NCBI GenBank assembly: GCA_037974665.1
Contig: CM075770.1
Span: 7,142,501-7,206,500, forward strand
Reading direction: 5' to 3'
Source: Ehretia macrophylla
Lineage: Eukaryota; Streptophyta; Magnoliopsida; Boraginales; Ehretiaceae
Length of the DNA stretch: 64,000 nt
Part shown: positions 12,245 to 23,154 of the stretch, piece by piece
Layout: every line of letters starts with the position of its first letter
How positions within the stretch are numbered: the first letter of the stretch is position 1
Program-made: the position numbers and the translations under genes
Notes under the pieces: generated by a model
What the model was told of the DNA's origin: nothing
Database searches by the model: none
Seen by the model: only the letters and a program-made list of their open reading frames with translations

Positions 12245-12789
12245 CTTTTAATTTTTTTTTTTGCCATGTTTAGCCTTCCCAAGATGCTTTATCCATCATA
12301 TTTCTATTATCGACTCCTACGGCATCTTGGGCAAGACAACTTCTCTTCGCAGAGAGGTTGGGCTCGCAGACCGAGGGCCTAGGGCTTGCGACCTTGTGTC
12401 CGTCGCTCCGATGCCTATAACTTTTGATCTGTAAGGATTTATGTGGTGCACAACATACTATTCGAAAGCTCTCTGGGAGCTCTACGATGGGTGCAACATG
12501 CCTGCCTGGCTCTGGCTATTTTCGGAGCCCAAAATCGAATGTTCTCATCAGTTTTGGGCCACTTTAATTCTTTTTGCACTATTGTTTCATCCCTGATCGT
12601 TTGTCGGGTGCCACAAAAAGTACGACAACCTAACTCGCGGGACATTATAGTGCCCTACAACGCGTTGATATCACGTCTTGCAAGGATGCTACGTTGTTGA
12701 AGCATAAGGGTTGTCGAACGAATGTGCCATCTCTCTAGGCTGGGACTGTGAACTGTCAACACTCAAGGTCTTTGTGCCCTCAACATGAC

Positions 12790-12886
12790 GGGTGTGATCA
12801 TACTAGCACTAATGCCCCGGATCCCATTTGAACTCCGGAGCTAAGCGTGCTTGGGTGACACCCTAGGAATTCCTCGTGTTCTACCC
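12790..12886 (+). pseudogene. 5S rRNA gene copy 9 (type II, internal deletion)
   Basis: The copy goes from the A-box GTGCTTGGG directly to TGACACCCT. About 22 bases that hold the intermediate element and the start of the C-box are missing. The ends of the gap are the two GGG runs of the normal gene, so slippage or recombination between short repeats is likely. It cannot make a normal 5S RNA. Confidence 0.88.
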
Positions 12887-13448
12887 CCGTTAAATTTTTT
12901 TTTTGCCCTGTTTAGCCTTGCCAAGATGCTTTATCCATCACATTTCTATTATCGAGTCCCACGGCATCTTGGGCAAGACAACTTCGCTTCGTCGAGAGGC
13001 TGGGCCTGCAAACTGAGGGCGTGGGACTTGTGACCTGGTGTCCGTCGCTCCGGTGCCCATAACTTATGATCCGTAAGGAATTATGTGGCACACAACATGC
13101 CAATGGAAAGCTCTCTAGGAGCTCAACGATGGGGGCAGTAAGCCTGCTTTGCTGCACCTATTTTCGGAGACCAAAATCGAATGTTTTTATCAGTTTTGGT
13201 CCTCTTTTCTTCTTTTTGTGCATTTTTTTCATCCCAGATCGTTCGTTGTGAGTTGCAAAAAGGACAACAACCTAACTCACAGGATATTAGAGGGCTCTAC
13301 AATGCGTCGATATTACGTCTTGTGAGGATGCTGCGTTGTTGTAGCAGATAGGTTGTCGACAATCCCATTAGGCCTTTCGAATGGGTCATCTCACTGGACT
13401 GGGACTGTGAACCGTCAACACATAAGGGCTTTGCGCCATCAACATGGC

Positions 13449-13567
13449 GGGTGCGATCATACCAGCACTAATGCACCGGATTCCATCAGAACTCTGAACT
13501 TAACCGTGCTTGGGCGAGAGTAGTACTATGATGGTTGACCCCTTGGAAATATTTCATGTTGCACCCC
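13449..13567 (+). rRNA. 5S rRNA gene copy 10 (type I)
   Basis: The first 45 bases follow the consensus. Changes gather in the 3' third (GATGGTTGACCCC, AAATATTTCATG), which hits the C-box. Confidence 0.88.
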
Positions 13568-14128
13568 CTTTCAATTTTTTTTTTGCCCCATTTAGCCTTG
13601 CCAAGATGCTTTATCCATCACATTTCAATTATCAAGGCCTACGGCATCTTGGGCAAGACAACTTCGCTTCGCGGAGAGGCTGGGCCTAAAAACGGAGGGC
13701 CTGGGGCTTGTGACCTGGTGTCCGTCGCTCTGATGGCCATAACTTTTGATCCGTAAGGAGTTATGTGACGCATAGCATACCGTTGGAAAGATCTCCGGGA
13801 GCTCTACGATAGGGGCATCATGCCTGCTTTGCGCTGCCTATTTTGGGAACCAAAAATCGAATGTTTTCATCAGTTTTGGCCAACTTTAATTCTTTTTGCA
13901 CTGTTGTTTCGACCCGGATCGTTCGTTGTGAGCCGCGAAAAGGACGACAACCTAACTCGCGGGATATTAGAGCTCCCTAAAACACGTCGATATCACATCT
14001 TGCAAGGTTGCTACGTTGTTGAAGCATATAGGTTGTCGAAAAGTCCATTAGACCTTTCGATTGGGCCGTCTCTCTAGGCTGGGACTATGAACCATCAACA
14101 CATAAGGGCTTTGGGCCATCAACATGAT

Positions 14129-14247
14129 GGGTGCGATCATACCAGCACTAATTCACCGGATTCCATCAGAACTCCGAAGATAAGCGTGCTTGGGCGAGAG
14201 TAGTACGAGGATTGGCGACCCTTTGGGAAGTCCTCGTGTTGCAGCCC
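14129..14247 (+). rRNA. 5S rRNA gene copy 11 (type I-like)
   Basis: Full length with several private changes (AATTCACC, GAAGATAAGCG, GGATTGGCGACC). Its spacer is cut short near 14525 and joined to the start of another spacer, so the gene of the next unit has been lost. Confidence 0.87.
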
Positions 14248-14525
14248 ATTTTTTATTTTTTTCTTCCTGTTTAGCCTTGCCAAGATGTTTTATCCATCAC
14301 ATTTCTATTCTTGAGTCCCACAACATCTTGGGCAAGACATCTTCGCTTTGCAAAGACGTTGGGCTCGCAAACCGAGGACCTGGGGCATGTGACATTGTGT
14401 CCGTTGCTCTGATGCCCATAACTTTTGATCCATAAGGAGTTATGCAGCGCACAACATACTCTTGGAAAACTCTCTGGGACCTCTACTATGGAGGCAGCAT
14501 GCTTGCTCGGCTGTGCCTATTTTTT

Positions 14526-14661
14526 AACCCGTTTAGCCTTGGCAAGATGCTTTATCCATCACATTTCAATTATCGAGTCCCAAGGCATCTTGGGCAAGGC
14601 AACTTCGATTCGCGGAGAGGCTGGGCTCGTAAACCGAGGGCTTGGGGCCTATAACCGGGTG
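14526..14661 (+). repeat. truncated 5S spacer unit without its gene
   Basis: After CCTATTTTTT the sequence jumps back to the beginning of the spacer (CCCGTTTAGCCTTGGCAAG). A normal unit would continue CCTATTTTCGGAGCC. The breakpoint falls in a T run present in both segments, so a deletion of about one gene plus spacer through the T tracts is inferred. The remnant continues to the insertion site of the element at 14667 and resumes at 26907. Confidence 0.82.
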
Positions 14662-14666
14662 TCCAT
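14662..14666. repeat. target-site duplication, left (TCCAT)
   Basis: TCCAT immediately left of the element matches TCCGT immediately right of it (26907-26911) with one difference. The uninterrupted spacer elsewhere reads GGTGTCCGTCGCTC at this place, which confirms the insertion point. Confidence 0.8.
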
Positions 14667-17600
14667 TGTCACAACCCCAACCCGACCTATAGAGGTTAGG
14701 CTAGGGTGTGGTCTAATCGTTTGTGTTCTTTTACGACTATAACGGGTTAACAAAGGTTAAGCTTATCTGTTAGACTAAAACTCCAAAAAATTTTTCCGGG
14801 AAACCGGCAGCATAACGACTGTAATTGGGCTCTTTAGTTTGACCTAATTTTCTAAACGCCTTAAAACTTTCAATCTCATATTCAATTCCAACTAAGATTA
14901 CTATCCATCACCAACCGATATACCTACTAGTTATCTTGAAAGTCTCGTTTGATTAACAACCTAGCATGATAACTATGTCCCGTTTATTGGTTGAATTCCT
15001 GTTACACAAGTACCTATTGATCTTAGCTTACTATTGAGTGCGTAGGTGGAATTAGATAGAGTTACATCATTGATTTCTTCACCTAGTGATTGAGTTGCCT
15101 ATGGTAGTTACTAAATCAAAACAGTAATAGCAACTCACAAGAGAGTGTCGTCTAGTCATAGTCAGTACGAGCCAAAATTAGACCCCAAATTACAACGGAG
15201 ATCATTTACAATAACAACGACAAACAACATAAGAGGTAGTCTTCAAAACAAACATATCGTTCACAAAATAGTCAATCAAGTAAGACACGTAAGGCAGGCA
15301 ATCACTTCGAGTCATCAATAGGCACGTCATCCTCGGGTACCTGTTCCTGATCTTCTTCACCTGAGATGATAAAAGAGGGTGAGTCCTTATGAACTCAGCG
15401 AGGGAGAACGAAAAATATGTTTTGAAAACCCTTTTTTCAGTTAGCTTATGAAAAACCCTTTTGGAAAGCATGACATATAACACAAGTAAGTTTTATAACG
15501 TAATATAAGAGTAAAAGAACACATTTACCCATCTTTTCTCCCCGAGGTCCTCTAGGAACCAATCGAGAGTACTTATACACATAGTGAAAAGGATACGGTG
15601 AGCTTTTGCTCTCAATTCATTTTCGATAACAGTTGTTGCGTCCGACTTCAAATCATCCACTCATCACACCAAATAGGTGTACTCCGGATGTACCCCGAAA
15701 TTCTACGACCCAACTCTCCGAGGAAGTCTAGCCCTTAAGCGAGAGAGAGAATTGGACCATGGTAGTCACGGTTGCACCGGCAAGCCTGATGCCGCCCGGT
15801 GTGCGTGAACGCTACCATGCCAGAATGAAAGGTTGCAACCTTGTATGCAATGCACTTTTATAACATTTAACATATAACATTAGGAGGACAACAAAGTAGG
15901 TTGCCTCCGAGCAGTTATAAGATCGCACATTGACAAGTAAACACACGAGGCATGCTTTGACATGTAATTTCACTTGTAAAACACATGGAGTTATATAAAT
16001 ATTAAAAGGGCAGCCATGTAACACATGTAAATCAAGTCATATAACTCATTTCGTGGTTCACGTAAGCAAGTAATAAGATAATACAAGCATGCAACGATAT
16101 TTACATGAGACCGGGTGCAAGAAAAGTCTACTTATCAACATGTAATCATCGTGAATCACATTTAGGGCTATAAGGACAACTAGGGGCAGCCTATTAACCT
16201 TCCTCAACATCAATTATAATTCACAAAAGAGTGGTTTCTATCTTGGGAACCTACTGGGCGATTAGGGTTTGCTAGGCCGAGCTCGGGGTTTGTTTCGTTT
16301 GCTAAGCACCATAAGCATCTCTTAAACCATTTCAAGCATACTTAACATTTATTAGGCAGCCCACTAATCACACAATTAAACACAATAACCATAGGATCAT
16401 CGCTTAGCGAGTTTTCATAGTCGATAGGGTTTCAATTCATGCTTACACGTGCGATTAAGCCACAAGTTGTCACATAATTAAACCCAAGTCATGCATCGAT
16501 TAATTAAAACATCCAAAACAGTCCACACAACATCCAAGTGCCACAATCCCAAGCATTCGATACCACAAGAGATGTTACAACATTTTCAAAGCATATCACT
16601 AAACAAAACCTCACTGCAATGGTCTGTTTTCCCACAATCATTTGGACAAGAAAACAATCTCCAATTCAAATGAACAAAATTTCAAATTAAATCTTAATGA
16701 GTGATTTAAATCCATAAACAAACCTTGCATCATTTGGAATTCGGGCTTAAGAGTTATGGCCAAAACAGTGAGACTACGCAAAACTGTCCAGTTTTAGACA
16801 CATTACAATTTTTTCCAATTTTGCGGGTCTTCGAATCATAATTGGCTTTGGTCTATTTCTGACAAAAATGTCCAGAACTGCAAAATATAGCAACCTACCA
16901 ATTTTCATGCATTTTCTAGGCTAAAACAGTTTCGTTCTACAAGGTCAGAAGGCTGCCAGATTCTACTTCAACTTTCCAATTTTTTTCCAGATTTAGATAC
17001 CTTTCAGTGTTTTGCCATTTGGAGGCCTTAGAGTCACAATTGGCCTTGGTCTATTTCTATGAAAAATGTTCCGAAATTGGAAAAACTAGTCACCTACCAA
17101 TTTTCACGCATTTTCAACATCATTTACCAAGCCAAATCTACTTCGCTCTACCAAGTCAGAAATCTGCCAGCTAAGCGATTTTACCTATCTTCAAGTTCTA
17201 GCCATGCATGGTCATATAAGCTCATATACACACATATACAACAACTAAAGAGGTAAATATAGTCATATGATGGCATTCATGTGATTTTTGAAAGCTTTTA
17301 AAAGAGATTAACCCTCACCTTAGCAAGATAATAGATGAAGATGCACAATGCTCTTGAAGATGCACAAAAGGCCTTCTCTCCTTGCATGGCCGAGGGATAA
17401 CTTGTGGTTATTTTAATTCCTAGCTTAGTTATCATGTTCTTAGTATGTGCATGTGGTTAGAACAAAAGGAAGTGAAATAAAAGCTATCAAACATACCTAG
17501 GGCCGAAATGAAGAGTTCTATGAGCTTGCATGCATTTTTTTCTTGCTTCTTGCTTGCTTGGGCTGCTATGGATGAGTTTCTTAGAGTCCTTGAGTGCCTA

Positions 17601-18364
17601 GGAAAATCTTAGAAGATGTGCTAGAGCTATGGAGCTTAAGGATGCAGGCTTGGCCGAGAGATAGAGAGAAAATGAGAGAATGAAAGCTTGAGAGAAAGAA
17701 ATAGAATATTGGTGTATGTGGTCGGCCTTGAGCTACTAAAAATCTGACTTTGTGCTATATTTGAACATTATTTGAATTGTTTGGCATACTTTGGTGATGT
17801 GGCCGGACAAGCATGCTTGGTGATGGCTTTGGTTTCATTTTTTATGCATTGTTTTAAGTGTCTATGTCATAGCTTGTCTAGGAATGTTTTTAATTTATCC
17901 AATTCTTGTCAAATGCATGTTATGGTCGGCCAAAGCATTGTTCAATTCTGAATTTTTGTCATGTTTTGAGCTTTATTTTATTGTAGGTGCATGGGTTTTG
18001 CAAAAGAATAAAGAATGGCCAGTGTTTAGCGTTTTGTCTTTTAGTGCATTGACTTAGGATTAGAATATTAGTTAATGGAGTTTGTAGGATTATTTAATAG
18101 TCTAGTGCTTCGTGTAAGATGCTTTCTTGATTAGCGTGCGGGAACGCTTACCTAGGTCTAGGGCACGCACTACGAGGTAAGACATGAACTACAAGACGAA
18201 TGCACGTATTCCAAGTAAATGCACACAATCCTAAAAGAATGTATTTAATTCAATGCAAGGCACGCAAATCAGGACACGACCCTTAAACCTAGGTCAAGGC
18301 ACGCAATTCTAGGTTAGGGCACACGAAATGAGGTATCACAAGTAAATCGAGGTCGGGCCTTACA
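14667..18364 (-). repeat. 3' LTR of the element (3.70 kb)
   Basis: Runs from TGTCACAACCCC to GGGCCTTACA (TG...CA ends). It matches 23155-26906 along its length with scattered differences. It contains a purine-rich stretch near 17650-17705 (pyrimidine-rich on the element's own strand) and a block shared with other LTRs here near 15640-15810. Confidence 0.93.
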
Positions 18365-18379
18365 TCCTCCCTTCCTTAA
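18365..18379 (-). other. polypurine tract
   Basis: On the minus strand AAGGAAGGGAGGA directly abuts the 3' LTR, the normal place for plus-strand DNA priming. Confidence 0.8.
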
Positions 18380-18399
18380 AATAATTTTGTCCCAAAATT

Positions 18400-18560
18400 C
18401 AATATTACCTTTGAAATAATGCCGAATACTGTTGCTCCATCTGGTCTTGCCTTTCCCACGTTGCTTCTTCGACTCCATGGTGGTCCCATAGCACTTTCAC
18501 CATCGGTATCGACTTGTTGCTCAATTCCCTATCTTGTTCGTCTAGAATTCAAATAGGCTT
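18400..18560 (-). pseudogene. chromodomain remnant
   Basis: Minus-strand sequence reads DRELSNKSIPMVKVLWDHHG then EEATWERQDQMEQQY. This is the chromodomain found at the C terminus of integrase in plant chromoviruses, and it guides integration toward particular chromatin. Decayed. Confidence 0.78.
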
Positions 18561-18599
18561 TTCTTCATAAGACAAGTTCTCTCGAAGCTGCAACGGCTC

Positions 18600-19700
18600 T
18601 GGCTCCAAGATGTGTGATGGATCAGGGTGATACTTCCGTAGCATTGAGACATAGAAGACATCATGAATATTGGAGAGGTTTTGGGGTAGTTCTAGACAAT
18701 ACGCCAATTTGCCAACCTTCTCAATTATCCCAAATGGTCCTACAAACCTCGAGCTCAACTTTCCACCCTTGCCATGTTTAATCAGTCCCCTCCGAGGTAA
18801 TAATTTCAAGAACACCTTGTTGCTAATCTCAAACTCCAAATTCCATCTCTGTCGGTCTGCATAACTTTTATGCCTGCTTTGGGCAGTAAGCATCTGTTTC
18901 TGAATGAGGTAGACATTATCAACAGTCTTCATAAGTTCAGGTAGAAGGGTCGGGTCAAAAGTCTTCGTCTCACCTACCTCATCCCAGTAAATTGGGGATC
19001 GATACTTACGTCCATACAATGCCTCAAATGGGGCCATCCCGATAGTGGCCTGATAGCTGTTATTATAAGCGAACTCTGCTAAGGGCAGATATTTCTCCCA
19101 ACCTTTTCCGAAGTCTAGAACACACGCCCTCAGCATATCCTCCAGAATCTGAATAGTTATCTCGGATTATCCATCAGTCTGAGGGTGATAAGCTGTACTA
19201 AAACTCAACTTCGTCCCCAAAGCTTCTTGTAATCTCTTCCAAAATCGGGAAGTAAAACGAGGATACCTATCCGACACGATACTAACAGGCATCCCATGTA
19301 GCCTTACTATGTCCGCTACATATATATTTCCCAGTTTCTCAGGACTATCCTCCTTGTTCATCGGTAAGAAGTGTACTGACTTAGTCAATCTATCTACTAT
19401 GACCCAAATGGCGTCATGACCCTTTTGTGACCTGGGTAGGTCAATGACAAAGTCCATAGTTATATGTTCCCATTTCTATTGGGGAATTTCCAACAGTTGT
19501 AGTAAACCTGCCAGTCATTGATGTTCTGCTTTGACTCTCTGACAAGTTAAACATCGTGCCACAAACTCCGCAATCTCTCTCTTCATGTTATTCTACCAAT
19601 AGTGTTGCTTCAAATCCCGTTACATCTTTGTTCCACCGGGGTGAATGGCGTATCTCGACTTATGGGCTTCTTCAAGAATCTTCTACTCTGGGTCATTAGG
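18600..19700 (-). pseudogene. gypsy integrase remnant
   Basis: Core motifs [35 protein letters not shown] and TAYHPQTDG are followed by the C-terminal GPFY-type region (RFVGPFGIIEKVGKLAYCLE, then RKYHPDPSHILEPEPLQLRE). Domain order and spacing are normal for chromoviruses. Broken. Confidence 0.85.
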
Positions 19701-19929
19701 AACACAAATTCGACTCCTGAACCTCTAAATACCATAATCATGAAACTTGAAATCTGTGTTGCTTTCCTTAATCTTCTAAAACTGTTGGTCCTTCTATTGA
19801 GCCTCTCGTAATTCGGACAACAAGGTTGATTGAACTTGTGTAGTGGCAAATAGTAATCCCTTTTGAGTCAAATGCGGCTTCCACAAAAATGCTTCCTCTA
19901 ACATGTCTCATACCTTAACCTCCAATTTT

Positions 19930-20440
19930 GCCATGCTCGCCTTCCAGCTTAAGGCATCTACTACCACATTCGCTTTACCAAGCACATAATTGATTGTGCA
20001 GTTATAATCATCCCAAAGCTCCATCCACCGTCTTTGCCTCATGTTCAACTCTTTTTGTGAGAACAAGTGCTTCAAGCTCTTGTGATCCGTAAACACCTCA
20101 AACTTGTTACCCCACAGATAGTGCCTCCATTTCTTGAGTGCGAACACAATAGCCGTTAACTCCAAATCATGCGTCGGGTAATTTAATTCATACGACTTCT
20201 TTTCCTAGAGGCATATGCAATCACTCTACCATTCTACATCAGTACACAACCTAGTCCTTCTATAGAAGCATCGCTATAGATCACAAAGCCTTGACTCCCT
20301 TCATACAATGCAAGAACAGGTGCGGTTGTCAATTTTTTCTTCAATTCTAGAAAGTTGTTCTCGCACTTGTCATCCCACATGAACTTCGTTTTCTTTTGAG
20401 TGAGCTTTGTAAGCGGTCCGGCAATCTTTGAGAAATCCTT
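19930..20440 (-). pseudogene. gypsy RNase H remnant
   Basis: [16 protein letters not shown] near 20235-20285, then [19 protein letters not shown] near 20110-20165 and [14 protein letters not shown]-type sequence, ending in [16 protein letters not shown] near 19910-19960. It lies between RT and integrase. Confidence 0.8.
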
Positions 20441-20579
20441 CACAAATCTCTTATAATAGCCAGCTAAACCAAGAAAACTTCAAACCTCCGTAACATTTTT
20501 CGGCTTCTTCCAAGACATCATTGCTTCTATCTTTGCTGGGTCCACTGCTATTCCTTATTGAGATATGATGTGCCCCAAG

Positions 20580-21170
20580 AATGCAATCTGCCGCAACCAA
20601 AATTCGCATTTGCTAAACTTTGCATACAATTGATGTTCCCAAAATTTCTGCAATACCAATCGCAGATGTTGTTCATGCTCAGCCTCGGATTTTGAGTATA
20701 CCAAAATATCATCAATAAAGATCACCACAAATTGGTCCAAGTAGGGTTGAAATACCTTGTGCATTAAGTCTATAAAAGCTGTAGGGGCATTGTCGGCCCA
20801 AATGGCATTACCACAAACTCATAATGCCCATATCTCATCCTGAAAGCCGATTTAGGTACATCCTCTTTTTTGATCTGCAGCTGATAATACCCTTGTCTCA
20901 AGTCGAGTTTTGAATACACTTTAGCTCCTTGAAGTTGGTCAAACAACTCATCGATCAATGGAAGTGGGTATTTATTCTTGACGATCACTTGGTTCAATCC
21001 TCGGTAATCGATGCATAGCCTCAATGTTCCATCTTTCTTCTTTACAAATAGAACTGGTGCACCCCACAGAGAAGAACTCGGTTGAACAAACCCCTTCTTC
21101 AACAATCCTTGCAATTGGTCCTTCAATTCTTGTAGCTCGACTGGTGCCATACGATAGGGAGCTTTAGATA
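20580..21170 (-). pseudogene. gypsy reverse transcriptase remnant
   Basis: [59 protein letters not shown] and [19 protein letters not shown] give the standard gypsy RT blocks, including the YxDD-type FIDD motif. Broken. Confidence 0.88.
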
Positions 21171-21479
21171 TTGGTTGGGTGTCAGGCAGTACTTCTATTA
21201 CAAACTCGATTTCCCGATCCGAGGGTAAACCAGGCAATTCTTCTGGAAACACGTCAGCATAATCTTTAATCACAGGCATCTCCTCCAACTTAGCTTTGTC
21301 CGATGGCTTGTTGATAAGGTAAGCTAAGTATCTACTACACCCTTTTCTCAAGGACTTCACTGCTTTCATAGACGAAATGATGGAACTCCCGGTGAAGTCT
21401 CTTCGACCCATTACCTCCAGTGTTGGTTGACCAGGTATCTGGAATGTTACAATCTTCGTCCGACAATATAGTTGGGTAT

Positions 21480-21840
21480 GATGCTTTGCCAACCAGTCCA
21501 TCCCTAAGATGACTTCATAGTCTCGAAAGGGTAACACTATAAGATTGGCTGAGAATTCCCTATCCTTAATTTGGATTTTACATGCTTTACAAGCTGAGCT
21601 AGTAACAAGTTTAGAACCCATCGGAGTACCAACTTCTACTTCGTAAGGAAAACATTCAACTCGTAATTTCACACGTTGCACACATAAGGGAGTAATAAAG
21701 GAATGAGTAGCACCTAGATCAATTAAGACCCTAATAGGTTGATTCAGTATCAAGAATGTACCTTCAACAACAGCAGTCTCCTCAGGAAGCTCCTCGCACT
21801 TAATGGCATAAGCTCGGGCCTGAACTCTAGGAACTGGAGT
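21480..21840 (-). pseudogene. gypsy aspartic protease remnant
   Basis: [18 protein letters not shown] followed by [18 protein letters not shown] near 21660-21780, and [18 protein letters not shown] near 21480-21530, match the retropepsin domain of chromoviral Pol. Confidence 0.8.
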
Positions 21841-21894
21841 TTTGCCTCTACCAACTGGTTTATTTTGATTTTGTCCTCCTTGCCATTTAGGGCA

Positions 21895-22880
21895 ATCCTT
21901 GATATGATGATGATCACTGCCATACTGCACGCATCGTCTTGACTTCTTCTAGCATTGGGCCTCGGTGTGACCCTTCTTGTCACAGTAAGAACAGTTGATA
22001 TACTGAGTAGCAGGTGAACTACTTGTGGATCCACGGGTGGAAGAGGCTAATGGTGCTTTAGACGGGCCACAGTTATTGACTGGTCTGTTCTGGCTCTGGC
22101 CCTAACTGCGACTCTGAGTCTGGAATTTTCTCTGTTGCCTTTGAGGCTGGTAAGGTTTCTTGTTCGGTTGACTTGAATCGGCTCTATCAAGTTTTCTTTT
22201 CTCAACTCGGGAAGCAGTAGCAAGAAGAGCAAAAAGTCATGTGAAGCCAACTGACCTGAATTTCTGGCCTCAATCCAGGGGTACTGACCATGTATTGAGC
22301 ATAACGGGACAGTTTGTCAAAACGAGCCTTATACTGAGCCACCGTCATGTTACCCTGGTTCAACTGCATGAATTCTTCAATTCGCCTCTGCCTGGAAACT
22401 ACAGTTACATATTTCTCCTTGAATTCCTTAAAGAAATTACTCCACAAGTGAGGTGTATGATCAGTTTCCCAAAGTGCCTCCACAGTATGCCACCAATGCT
22501 CAGCATCCCCGTGCAACAGAAACACAGTGAACTCGATCTTTTCTTCATCAGTATAGTCAAGTGTCCTGAAAATCCTTTCAATCTCAGACAGCCAAGCCTC
22601 TGCCTTTTCATCATTAGCTTCCCCGAAGAATTTGGACGGGTGAAAATCAAGGAACTCTCGCATTCTGCTATTTCTCCCATTGTTACCCCCATTCCTGTTG
22701 TTGTTATTGTTGTGGGTTGCTTCACGTGCATCTTGACATTCCATTACTCGCGACACGTGATCCATAGCGTTCGCCATCATGTTAAACATGGCCATGTCAG
22801 GATTAGTTTGATGGGCATCTCCGGCTTCTTGGGGCACATCGCTCCTATTGGTATTGCGGGTACTAGGGCCAACCATCTAT
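21895..22880 (-). pseudogene. gypsy gag remnant
   Basis: Starts MVGPSTRNTNRSDVPQEAG at about 22876 on the minus strand. It continues through an asparagine-rich stretch (ATHNNNNNRNGGNNGR), MREFLDFHPSKFFGEANDEK, EHWWHTVEALWETDHTP and NQGNMTVAQYKARFDKLSRY. Zinc-knuckle sequence (CSYCDKKGH-type) lies near 21895-22000. Broken. Confidence 0.85.
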
Positions 22881-23130
22881 AGGCACATATTATTATGCAT
22901 AATTTATTGGAATACGACAAGACAAGAATTTAATGTATAGAGTATGCAACATACAATTTCAGGTAGGCATAAAATTTTCAAACAACGAAGGCATATTAAT
23001 CACATAAGCACATAGAAACAAAGATGGCACAATTAGCATTGTCACGCATTAACACACATAAACAAGTCATCCTAATAACCTTAGGGCTTCTACCTATGGT
23101 CCGAGAGTTAAACCTAACTTAAGCAATCTA

Positions 23131-23143
23131 AGCTCTGATACCA
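23131..23143 (-). other. primer-binding site, initiator tRNA-Met
   Basis: TGGTATCAGAGCT on the minus strand, 11 bases from the 5' LTR edge at 23155. Same site and similar spacing as in the element at 1-7294. Confidence 0.9.
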
Positions 23144-23154
23144 TTAATATAAGG

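Larger units (their letters stand above)
7295..14661 (+). repeat. 5S rDNA tandem array, left block (11 recognisable 5S copies)
   Basis: Eleven copies of a 119-120 bp plant 5S rRNA gene start at 7365 and then recur every 659-683 bases with about 560 bases of spacer. Types used below: type I has GAAGTTAACCG and GACCCCTTGGG, with GTTGCAC at the 3' end; type II has GCCCCGGATCCC, GAAGCTAAGCG, GACACCC or GATACCC, and GTTCCAC. From 8725 to 13449 the types alternate II-I-II-I. Each spacer begins with a T-rich tract and ends in a conserved block (CAACACATAAGGGCTTTG) just before the gene. CpG sites are largely decayed to TpG or CpA between copies. The block ends where the element at 14667 is inserted. 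Confidence 0.95.
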
